A stretch of 64,000 nucleotides of DNA, from the NCBI GenBank assembly GCA_010909165.1, contig MU008163.1:1612001-1676000 (forward strand). Reading direction: 5' to 3'. The stretch's first letter is position 1. The number at the start of each line of letters is the position of its first letter. Source of the DNA: Anthoceros angustus. Its lineage: Eukaryota > Streptophyta > Anthocerotopsida > Anthocerotales > Anthocerotaceae. The notes below the pieces were generated by a model that saw only the letters and a list, made by a program, of their open reading frames with translations, searched no databases and was not told where the DNA came from. The position numbers were made by a program, and so were the translations under genes. Of the stretch, positions 33,692 to 44,388 are shown piece after piece.

Positions 33692-34577
33692 ATGGCACGT
33701 CCTCGTCTCTACTACTTGCTGCGTAGGCCTTGAACTGTGTATGCATTTCTTGGTAGCGTAGTGATCGCACTGGTTTTAGTGATTATTTCGAAAGCTATGA
33801 CGCGCACACTGCAAGGATCGGATCAGAGGATCATGAGGGTCCGGACAAAGCCCGCGGACTATCAATGCCTGCTTTCGCCGGACTATCAACGCCTGATTTC
33901 GCTCCAAGATCCAAGTCCCAGTCGGTTCAGGCTTTTTATGCTCTTGGGATTTGTGGAATCGTATCTGAAAGAGGCGATCAGGGAAAGGAGGTTCAACGAA
34001 ACCGAGCAGTGGCAGGCATATGTGGATGTTTTCGACAGGCTTGTTGCTCTCCGCTCCGAAATTCCATTTATCGGCTGCGTTCTGGAGGAAGCTGACCCGA
34101 GTGAGATCGGTAAGAACGCCTTTCACGTTTCGTTTAGATCGTCGGCTTGCTGTCGACTTTGTAAGCTTTCATCCATCCTCAACCTCTCGACTTCAGTCTT
34201 TTTGTCGTCCGGCTAATTGATGGCTTGCTTCCTATTGGAAAAGACAACCGCATTCTTGTTAGAGATTCAATCCTCTGCTACTTACTCTAGTATATTAGGA
34301 TATATTAGGATATTGCACTATCGAGTCTAGGGCTTACCTCCTCGATAGTTGCCTAGCCTAAGGGCTATATATATATGTAGCACCCTGTGCACCATATTGA
34401 CGTGTACTGTGGAGCCTATCTAAGCTAGTGGTGCTATTGCGTGCCATCCATTGCCTCCTTGTGTCCGCTAACCGTGTTGATCCGCGGCGCTGCCCTGGTT
34501 GTGTCTGAGCTAGTTCTTTCATGGTATCAGAGCGGGAACACTAATCGCGAGACTTGATAAGAGAGGACGGAGTTGTG

Positions 34578-37433
34578 ATGGCGATGGGCTCAGTAACCAC
34601 CGCGGCCTTGAGGACGCGGGTGTTTGATGGAACGGAGTTCCATGTATGGAAAAGGTCCATGAAGGTTCTGCTGATGGCAGAGGACGCGTATGGCATTGCC
34701 GAGGGCAAAGAGCCGAAACCCGAAGATGAGGGAAGAGAGCAGAAAGAATGGATGCAGAGAGACCACAAGGGTACAGCTCTCCTATATATGAATCTCTACG
34801 GCAAATCAAGGTTGAGAACCGCATAAGGGCACGGAGTACATTTGGAATCTTCTCAATGAGAAATATGGCCAGAAGGGAGCAGGTGAAGTATTTCACTCGT
34901 TTTGTCGTGTGACGACATTGAAGTATTCAGACGAAGACGATTTGCGAAAGCACATCGACACCTTTCACGAACTGTTTACAGCGCTAGCATTAGCTAACGA
35001 GCGCTTTGCTATCCAGGAGGACATACAAAAGATGTTTCTATATCGTCTATGCCCAAGCTTGGTCGTGGTTCATAGATTTCCTAATAGCCCAAGACACTCT
35101 CACATGGGAGGAGGTCACCTCTAAGATGTTGGCGAAGGAGACTCGCCATTGGACGCAATGGCGGATCTTCAACAGTCCGAGCATGCGATGTTCATCAAGG
35201 GGAAGGGACGGAACAACCGGAACAAGGACAAGCAGGGGGAGTCCTCGCAGGGACAGAAGGACAAGAGAATAGTGAAGAGGGGACAGTGCCGGAAATGCTT
35301 CAAGTATGGTCATTATGAGAAGGATTGCAAGGATCGGAAGACCGCACATCTCACGGAGGGTGAGAGTGAAGGTGAGGTTGCGGAGGCAACGCTCACAGAA
35401 GAAGTATCGCACGCGTGCTACAGTACACAAGCGAAACGATACCTGACGATAGATTCTGCATGTACATCCTTTATGGTGAAGGATAAGGAGCCCTTCAAGA
35501 CTACGGGAGGGAGAAGATGCGCCTCTAGGGAACGATAGCGAGATAGGCGCCGAGGGTGTGGGGAGTACAGCTCGATTGCTCGACGAGGTCAAGGCAATGG
35601 AAGGAGCGCGCTTTTGTACCGACCTACGAAATCTCATGTCGTGGCACCATTGACCGATGCAGGTCTGCAGGTCCTTTTTACGAAGAAGGAAGTTTTGTTT
35701 CTGAAGAATGGTCAGATGCACGGCGATGTGGTGGCAAAAGGCCACCGTACAGGGAACTTGTACCAGATGGAGGTTCCTGACGACCAAGAGGTTCTGACAG
35801 TGTCGGAGAAAGGTGGAAATGCCTTACTGTGGCATAGACGGTTTGGGCATACCAACTTGAAGTTTCTCCTGGAGATGGAGCGGAAGAAGCTCGTGACAGG
35901 CATGGAGCTCCAGAAGGCAGAACTTGGTCTGTGTGACGCTTGTATGAAAGGCAAGCATCCCCGAAGGTCTTATGTTTCACCACAAGAGAGCAAAGAAGTC
36001 TTGGAACTTGTCCACTCGATCTTTGGACCAATGCAAGTGGAAGCAAGGATGATACAAAGTAGATACTATATTTCGCTTATCGACGACTACATAGGAGAAT
36101 ACGTGTACTTCTGGAAGAAGAGTGACGCCTCAAGCATTTCGGATGTTCGTAATCATGGAGAAACAAACAGGAAAGAAGTTGAAGAAACTTCGAACTGATG
36201 GGGAGGAGAGTATTTGAGTAAACTCTTCAAGGATGAATGCACAGCGGCCGGAATTGAGAGGCAGTTGATGACAAGGTACACGCCGCAACAGGCAGGGATC
36301 GCCGAGCGGAAGAATCGTACCATCTGCAATGGCGCTAGGAGTATGCTAGCGGAAAGTAGGATGCCAAAATATTTTGGGCGTATGCAGGGCAGCATACACG
36401 ATGTAATATGTCAATTACCATGGCGCTAGGTGGCTCTATGACACCCCATGAAGCTTGGTTTGGTGAGAAACCAAATGTCTCACACTTGAGAGTGTTTGGT
36501 CACAGAGCATATGCGCATGTTCCTAAGCAACCGCGAAGAAGTTGGACGATGTAAGCATGTGCGCTTCATTGGTTATGCGAATGAGCGAAAGGCTTACATT
36601 GTGGGATCCCGCCAGCGTATGCATGAAAGTTCGATGTCGTGTTCGATGAGAACAATATTGAAGTCATGCGAGAGCACTCGCTACGGCATCAACTCGAGTT
36701 TATCCAGACACCTTCCTTGTCCCAAATCCACCAATGACAGCAGAAGAGGATCACCACACACCGGAGGGTGATGGTGAGGACATCCCAGCAGGTGAGGTCA
36801 TACCACCTATTGTTCCCGCAGGAATTCTCGGAGGAGGAAATTCAAAAGGAGCACAACAGCAGCAGCATGTTGAGGAGTTAGTTCCAGCATTGGAGGATGC
36901 AGAGGACGAACCAACAGCAGCTATTCCGAGACGGTCGACAAGGGTTCGACAGCCTTCGCGGAAGGTCCTCGAGAATGCCCAGCTCAACATGGTGAGCGGA
37001 CCAGAATGGTGTTTTCTTCTCGAAGATGATATCCCGCTCACAATTGAGGAAGCACGAAACGGACCTGAAGGTGAGTTCTGGAATGAAGCTATTCGTACTG
37101 AGTATAATTCGATGCTCGAAAACAACGCTTGACGTTGGTTGATTTGCCACCCGGAGAAAAGTCCGACGCAAGTGGACTTTCAAGAAGAAGTACAATGCCG
37201 ACGGATCTGAAAGGCATAAAGGCGAGACTAGTGGCTCGGTTTCACTCAAGTGAAAGGGCTGGACTACGAGGAGACCTTCTCCCGTAGTTCGCATGAATAG
37301 ATCTCAAAGGCGTGATTCGGATCTCATACCTCCGCACCGAGGAGATGGTGGCGGATATCTTCACCAAGGCGCCGGCGCAAAGTTTACATTTTCGTTCGGA
37401 TCTTGGCGTAAGTAGCTTTAGCTTGAAGGGGAG
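34578..37433 (+). pseudogene. Copia polyprotein, unit 1 (broken)
   Basis: In order: gag from MAMGSVTTAAL (34578) with FHVWKRSMKVLL and DLRKHIDTFHELF; a CCHC zinc knuckle CRKCFKYGHYEKDC (35287-35328); protease core TIDSACTS (~35447); the integrase zinc site (WHRRFGH...CDACMKGK, 35833-35957); integrase core YYISLIDDY and YTPQQAGIAERKNRT (36279); and the RT start (GPEGEFWNEAIRTEYNSM). After the ETFSPVVR-equivalent at about 37295 the sequence jumps to the RNase H end (YLRTEEMVADIFTKA, 37326). The YADD and most of the RT palm are therefore absent. Frameshifts or stops occur at about 34825, 35120, 35540, 36197 and 37130. Confidence 0.9.
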
Positions 37434-37762
37434 TGTTAGAGATTCAATCCTCGCTACTTACTCTAGTATATTAGGATATATTAGGATATTGCACTATCGA
37501 GTCTAGGGCTTACCTCCTCGATAGTTGCCTAGCCTAAGGGCTATATATATATGTAGCACCCTGTGCACCATATTGACGTGTACTGTGGAGCCTATCTAAG
37601 CTAGTGGTGCTATTGCGTGTGCTATCCATTGCCTCTCCTTGTGTCTGCTAACTGTGTTGATCCTGTGCGTTGCCCAGACTGTGTTGTGTCTGAGCTAGTT
37701 CTTTCATGGTATAAGAGCGGGAACACTAATCGCGAGACTTGATAAGAGAGGACGGAGTTGTG

Positions 37763-40463
37763 ATGGCGATGGGCTCAGTAACCACCGCGGCCTTGAGGAG
37801 GCGGGTGTTTGATGGAGCGGAGTTCCATGTATGGAAAAGGTCCATGAAGGTTCGATGGCGGAGGGGAGCGTATGGCATTGCAGGGCAAAGAGCCGAAACT
37901 CAAGATGAGGGAGAGAGCAGAGAGAATGGATGCGGAGAGACCACAAGTCTGACTCTCCTATATATGAATCTCTCGGTCCAGTGAAGGTCGGAGAACCGCA
38001 TAAGGGCACGAGTACATTTTGGAATCTTCTCAATGAGAAATATGGCGAAGGGGCGGTGAAGTATTTCACTTGTTTTGTCGTGTGACATTGAAGTATTCGA
38101 CGAGACGATTTGCGAAAGCACATCGACACCTTTCACGAACTGTTTACAGCGCTAGCATTAGCTAACGAGCGCTTTGCTATCCAGGAGGACATACAAAAGA
38201 TGTTTCTATATGAATCTATGCCCGAAGCTTGGTCAGGGTTCATAGATTTCCTAATAGCCCAAGACACTCTCACATGGGAGGAGGTCACCTCTAAGATGTT
38301 GGCGAAGGAGACTTGATTGGGCAATGGCGGGATCTTCAACAGTCCGGAGCATGCGATGTTCATTAAGGGAAGGGACGGAACAACCGGAACAAGGACAAGC
38401 GGGGGAGTCCTCGAGGAAGGACAAGAGAATAGTGAAGAGGGGCGGTCGGGAAATGCTTCAAGTATGGTCATTATGAAGGATTGCAAGGATCGGAAGACCG
38501 CATCTCACGGAGGGTGAGTGAAGGTGAGGTTGCGGAGGCAGCCTCGCGAAGAAGTACCAGCGTGCTATAGTACCTGAGCGATAGATTACGCATGTACATC
38601 CTTTATGGTGAAGGATAAGGAGCTCCTTCAAGACTACGGAGGGAAGGCAGTGCGCCTAGGGAAGCGATAGCGAGATAGGCGTCGAGGGTGTGGGGGAGTC
38701 TGCTCAGTTGCTCGGCGGCGAGGTCAAGGCAATGGAAGGCATGTACGCACCTCATTAGAAATCTCATGTCGTGGCACCATTGACCGTCTGGTCTGCGGGT
38801 CCTCTTACGAAGAAGGAAGTTTTGTTTCAAGAATGGTCGGATGCGCGATGTGGTGGCGAAGGCCACCGTCTGGAACTTGTACCGGATGGAGGTTCCTAAC
38901 AAGAGGTTACGGCGTCGGAGAAAGGTGGAAATGCCTTCTGTGGCATGACGGTTTGGGCATACCAACTTGAAGTTTCTCCACGGAGATGGAGAAGCTCGTG
39001 GCAGCATGGAGCTCAGGCGAGCTTGTTGCATGTGGCTTGTATGAAAGGCAAGCATCCCGAAGGTCTTATGTTTCATCACGAGAGAGCAAAGAAGTCTTGG
39101 AACTTGTCCACTCGATCTTTGCGGACCAATGCAAGTGGAAGCAAGGATGATACAAAGTAGATACTATATTTCGTTTATCGGACTATGGGAGAAACGGTGT
39201 ACTTCTGCGGAAGAAGAGGCTCTCAAGCATTTCGGATGTTCGAGCGTGCGGAGAAACAAACAGAAAGAAGTTGAAGAAACTTGATGGGGGAGAGTATTTG
39301 AGTAAACTCTTCAAGGATGAATGCACGCCGGAATTGAGAGGCGATTGACGACAAGGTACACGCCCATAGCAGGAGGATCGTGCGGAAGAATCGTACCATC
39401 TGCAATGGCGCTAGGAGTATGCTAGCGGAAGTAGGATGCCAAAATAGGGGCGTGGCGGTACGTCTGAGAATATGTCAATTACCATAGGTGGCTCTATGAC
39501 ACCCCATGAAGCTTGGTTTGGTGAGAAACCAAATGTCTCACACTTGAGAGTGTTTGGTGCGTAGCATATGCATGTTCCTAAGCAACCGCGGAAGAAGTTG
39601 GACGACGAAGCATCAAGTGCGGCTTCATTGGTTATGCGAATGAGCGAAAAGGCTTCTGATTGTGGGATCCGTCGCAGCGGATGCATGAAAGTTACGATGT
39701 CGTGTTCGATGAGAACAATATTGGAAGTCATCACGGAAACACGGTATTTACGGACCTCAACTGAGTTTATCCAGACACCTTGTCCCGGATCCACCAATGA
39801 CAAGAGGATCACCACAGGAGGGTGATGGTGAGGACATCAGCGGTGAGGTCATACCACCTATTGTTCCCAGGAATTCTCGGAGGAAATTCGGAAGAACTGA
39901 AGACATGTTGAGGAGTTAGTTCCGGCATTGGAGGATGCGGAGGGCGAACCAAGCAGCTATTCCGAGACGGTCGACAAGGGTTCGACCTTCGGAAGGTCCT
40001 CGAGAATGCCGACTCAACATGGTGGCGGACGAATGGTGTTTTCTTCTCGAAGATGATATCCGCTCACAATTGAGGAAGCACGAAAGCGGACACGAAGGTG
40101 AGTTACGGAATGAAGCTATTCGTCGAGTATAATTCGATGCTCGAAAACAACGTTTGGGCGTTGGTTGATTTGCCACCGGAGAAAAGCCGTCATTGCAAGT
40201 GGACTTTCAAGAAGAAGTACAATCTTGACGGATCTGGAAAGGCATAAGGCGAGACTAGTGGCTCGGTTTCACTCAAGTGAAAGGGCTGGACTACGAGGAG
40301 ACCTTCTCCCCGGTAGTTCGCATGAATAAATCTCAAAGGCGTGATTCAGATCTCATACCTCCGCACCGAGGAGATGGTGGCGGATATCTTCACCAAGGCG
40401 CTCGGCGCAAAGTTTACATTTTCGTTCGGATCTTGGCGTAAGTAGCTTTAGCTTGAAGGGGAG
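37763..40463 (+). pseudogene. Copia polyprotein, unit 2 (more heavily broken)
   Basis: Follows unit 1 through the same gag, zinc-knuckle, protease, integrase and RT-start order, with dozens of 1-6 base losses, mostly at CTG or CAG in unit 1. Readable pieces include FHELFTALALANERFAIQED (38130), SLRTNASGSK (39110) and VHVPKQPRKKLDD (39567). It carries the same RT/RNase H deletion joint (GTAGTTCGCATGAATAAATC at 40314) as unit 1, so the deletion predates the tandem arrangement or was copied with it. Confidence 0.88.
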
Positions 40464-41529
40464 TGTTAGAGATTCAATCCTCGCTACTTACTCTAGTATA
40501 TTAGGATATATTAGGATATTGCACTATCGAGTCTAGGGCTTACCTCCTCGATAGTTGCCTAGCCTAAGGAGCTATATATGTAGCACCATGTGCACCATAT
40601 TGACGTGTCTTGTGGAGCCTATCTAAGCCGGTGGTGCTATTGCGTGTGCCATCCATTGCCTCGCGTATCTCTAGCGTGTTGATCCTGCACGTTGCCACGT
40701 GTTGTGTCTGAGCTAGTTCTTACAATTCTTTCATTGCAAGTGCGAGTCGATCATATCCATGTTGATTGATGTGCAAGCCTAGGGTACCGTGCTGCATGAT
40801 GTTCGGATTCTTGTCAAGCATATACAGGGCAGCAATGTGAAGTAGGGGTAACATTCTGCACTTATTCTTTGCCACAAAAGTTCAAGATTCAATAATATTA
40901 TCATCCTGAGCTAAGCGATTTCGAAGAACTCTGCCTTGCAGCATCCTATTTCACATGTCTGGACTCATCTGGAACGTTTATGAATTTTGTGGACTAGCTG
41001 CAGTGAGCCAAACTCTGACGTGTGTCACGGTTTCGTCCTGTAACCCTATCTTGCTGAGGATCCTTTCAAGATTACAAGCGAGAACTGTCTAACTTGAACT
41101 GAACATTCTCATTGTACACGCCGGGTGACGCAATTGCAAGAGGCACAAATGGCCGTGTCTTCAAACCTGTGAAAGCTTAACTACACAGACGACTCTACAT
41201 CGTCGATCCTGAGGAGTTTGAACGTATGAGGTTTTCTAACGTGTTAGGGATTTCGCACTTGGTTTTAGGTGTACCCGATAGAGGACTTTGACGTGTTTCG
41301 ATGCTGACGAGAGTAAACCACAAATCTGTCCCGAGTGTTTTAATTGTCCACCGACATATGTAACATTGACGATCTTTCTCACTTTCTTACACTAGCGGGA
41401 TGTACATGGCTAGTGTTCACCAGGAAGCGGCTGTTCCCTTGCGTGTTGGCCGGGTTTTCTGGCAGCTGTCACGGAGGCAAAAATTTGCCGTGTCGATTGT
41501 CTCGGCTCCTGACAGACAGCCCAGGCTTC

Positions 41530-42470
41530 AAATGATCAGCATGCAAGAAATCGTTATCTGAAAAACAAAACCAAAATCGTATCTGTTAATGAGTAGTTAC
41601 TTCACATTGGGCGCGGAAGGCCCCTCGGTTGCTTCATTTGTTTTGGACTCAGGCCTTCGGACTAGCTCACCTCTTGAGGCGTACATCTATGATTTAAGGC
41701 TTCTTTGATGCACTTGCTGGCGAAGAGACTGGACATGGATGGTGTTGAAGAGTAGATGTCCGCGTTGAAAGTAATTTGACCTGGGGTCCTGAACTTTGCA
41801 AATTGCGGATGCGCTGTGAGATGGCTTCATGATCGCTGTAGGTTTTACGTACGAGTTCAATCGAGGTTAATGATCTTGCAATGCAGAATATCATCAGATG
41901 TTAGCCTTCAAGAGATTTTCGTCTATGGGGAAACCGTTTGATGCCTTTTGCATTTTAGGTCAATTGATCGTACAGATCAAAACTATTCGGATTTAGCCCG
42001 AAGGGTCTCGACGACTGCTACTAGTAATAGGAGGACGGGAACTCGGAGATGATAGTGATCAATCAACATTTCTTCATATTTTGAAATACATCTCACAGCC
42101 AATTACCGTTAGCTTGAATATGAACGTTAGACTTTGCAATCTTACCAGGAGTTCACATCTATATCTATAGGCGTTTGCACTTGGCAAGTTGGGCCTGCTA
42201 AATTCTTCGAGGTGGAGACTAGGATCCTGTTATATTTATTCGAGGCTCACTAATCACTCATGAGCCATGGAATCGCCTAACCGATCATGCGGGTGCACAA
42301 ATCTATGTGACGGCTACTTGGAGGATGCCAGATTCCTGCACTAGTAGTACTGTGGAAGCTTGGAAGCAGGCTGTGACCGGCCAGCAACCTGTTTCCAGAC
42401 ATGGAGGCAATATTTATGTCAGTTGCTTGCTATTAACCTTGCAACCGCATGTTGCAACATAATATTCCCT
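41530..42470. other. Intergenic, no gene seen
   Basis: No coding, RNA or repeat signal recognised. Confidence 0.5.
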
Positions 42471-42477
42471 TTTCAAA

Positions 42478-43348
42478 TTGCAGTGTCATATATCGATCCA
42501 GGCTAGGGCAGAGTTCTGCGTGGCCGAAGTACACAGTGGATGTGCAATTAGTGTGGACTTGCAGATATTGAGGGGAACAATTCAGAAGGAGCCGACAACG
42601 ACCGACGGCTCAGCTATTGAAGGAAACAGTGGTAGTGATACCAGCACGGACCCAGGGTACCTTGGATCACCGCTTTACATAGCTACACCTGTACATGTAC
42701 AGTCACAAGCAGCCTAACCAGAAGTGTGCCTATTCCACTGAGTCCCAGCTTTGGGTCCGCTGCAGGATCCGGAGTGGGCCTGTCACAGGGAGGCAAACCA
42801 TGAGAGCGCCTATAAGACGGAGCGAAACCCTTTGCTGGGGTGCCAAGAAACCCAGGAGTGGGCCTGTCCCACGGATGCCGACTGTCATACGGAGCGCAAT
42901 CCATAGCCCTGTCACACGGAGCCATACTAGAAGATGCAGGGAGCAAGCATGGATCGATTCTCCTTCAAGCAGCAAGCCTAAGAGAACCCAGCCTAGTCAT
43001 ATCACGGGTGATCGGCCGCAGTCTCCCTTACGAGGAACCGCCATCATCGTTCCCGATAATAGAGGATTGGATGCATTTCTTCCTCCTGGGGCAGTGGGGA
43101 CGCACACTGTCGTTTCCCACAACCAAGAGCCCTCGGCATCTCGCCCTGCTGAGACCCATAGGCAGAACACTGTCATTCCCGAGCCCCAGAATGCGGAGCG
43201 AGGGGCAATGCCAATCATGACAGTTTCTCTGGAACACCTGCTGACATTACCTCCCAAGAATGTTTGGGTACTCAGTCACGGTGCGAAAGAAAACAAATCA
43301 TGCTTATTCGACATCTATATTCGAGAGCATAAAAACAAATTGTACTAA
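42478..43348 (+). other. Two overlapping orphan frames
   Basis: An 79-codon frame (42478-42717) and a 217-codon frame (42695-43348) overlap. The second contains a diverged ~75-bp internal repeat (AGGAGTGGGCCTGTC... with CGGAGCGAAACC or CGGAGCGCAATCC) at about 42770-42930. No known domain. Both strands and several frames are open here, so coding status is doubtful. Confidence 0.25.
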
Positions 43349-43349
43349 A

Positions 43350-44388
43350 ACTGTAGAAACTTTTAGGCCGACTCACGGGATATGGTATTCGACATATCCT
43401 CACTAGTCTAGATACTTGACATAGCTATTCGACATATCACTTTTGTCGGAATTGAGCGTGCCAGCCGGAACGTTTGGAATGTTTCTATGTCGGTATTTTC
43501 TGGTTCTGTCTGGTAGCGCTGTAGATGCAAACACTGTCTTGGGATGTCAACCTCGATTCAAGTGTTAACTTGTAAGGAGGAATGGCTGCATCGCATGCTT
43601 CTCTTGGTGCTCCAAAAATTGGAGTGGTCTGTCCCCTGATTTTGTGAAGTGACAAAATGAAGTGAAATCCAAAACCTTGGTCAGTGCATTAGTTCAGATC
43701 TCCTGTTTCCTTCCCAAGTTCTCCTCCATTTCTTGCTCTCCGTGAGAGCGTTAGAGTTCTACAAGTTTTCCTTAAACACAGACCATTGTGTATCCATTCC
43801 TCTTAGAGCTCCCTCCCTCTAGCCGATCATGTCAGAGACATCAAAGTACCATTTGAAGTGAATGGCGTGCCTGCTCCTGCTGCCTTGAAGGAACAGTACT
43901 TGGATATGCGGGAATGTCTCAAAGTCTGCTAACATTGAATTTTCTCATGTTCCGAGCACAAAGGAAACCCTGCCTCAGACTTGAAGAATACATTTAAGCA
44001 TTCAGGAAAGATAGACAAGGTAAACTTTTGTGTACAGATGTCTGTTTCAACACCCACAACTGTGACATAGGGGTTGCAGTTGTGAGGAAGAACGGACTCG
44101 TCGCGCTTGCTGAACAGACGTATGATAGGCATAACATAAAGAACCTTACTGTTCTCACATGTTCAACTCCCAAGCACACTCCCCTTCCTCCCTGACTCTA
44201 CACGAATCACACGATCGACAATCAAATCACAAGGAAACAGCTGACAAGATGGAAACGCTTTGAAGATGAGTATTTGCAAGTTGAAGAACATCGGAGCAAC
44301 CTCACAGCCGCTCCTCTCAAAGCGATTCTAGCATACGTTTATGTATTTCAGCATTGATGGCAAATGCATGCGCCTGAGTGGCAGATGA
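43350..44388. other. Intergenic, no gene seen
   Basis: Contains the probable 3' UTR of peroxidase 2 at its right end. Nothing else recognised. Confidence 0.5.

Larger units (their letters stand above)
34257..40724 (+). mobile_element. Tandem Ty1/copia array: LTR-internal-LTR-internal-LTR
   Basis: Three LTRs (34257-34521, 37434-37706, 40464-40724) begin TGTTAGAGATTCAATCC and end CA. They flank two internal regions of ~2.9 and ~2.8 kb. A single 5-bp target duplication, ATTCT, borders the whole array (34252-34256 and 40725-40729). The first two LTRs are followed by TGGTATCAGAGCGG or TGGTATAAGAGCGG, the copia initiator-Met primer site. The polypurine tract TTGAAGGGGAG precedes the second and third LTRs. 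One TSD around three LTRs points to a single insertion followed by unequal exchange between LTRs. Gene order gag-protease-integrase-RT places it in Ty1/copia. Both units lack most of reverse transcriptase and RNase H and are full of frame breaks, so the array cannot move by itself. Confidence 0.93.
33692..41530 (+). pseudogene. Small membrane-protein family, copy D, split by copia array
   Basis: Exon 1 runs 33692-34109 and aligns along its full length with copy C, ending at the same donor (GAGATCG|GTAAG). Codon 14 is TGA (33731-33733) where copy C has CGA, so the protein stops after 13 residues unless translation restarts. The next intron holds the three-LTR copia array at 34257-40724. After it, sequence matching copy C resumes (GTGCGAGTCGATCATATCCA at 40739; AGGCACAAATGGCCG at 41142). 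The acceptor used in copy C (TGTGCAG) reads TGTGCAA here. Nonsense mutation, lost acceptor and insertion make this a pseudogene. Confidence 0.75.

Noticed and set aside
34578-40463. Intact, mobile copia element
   Set aside because: RT catalytic core and most of RNase H are missing from both units and frames are broken in gag, integrase and RT.
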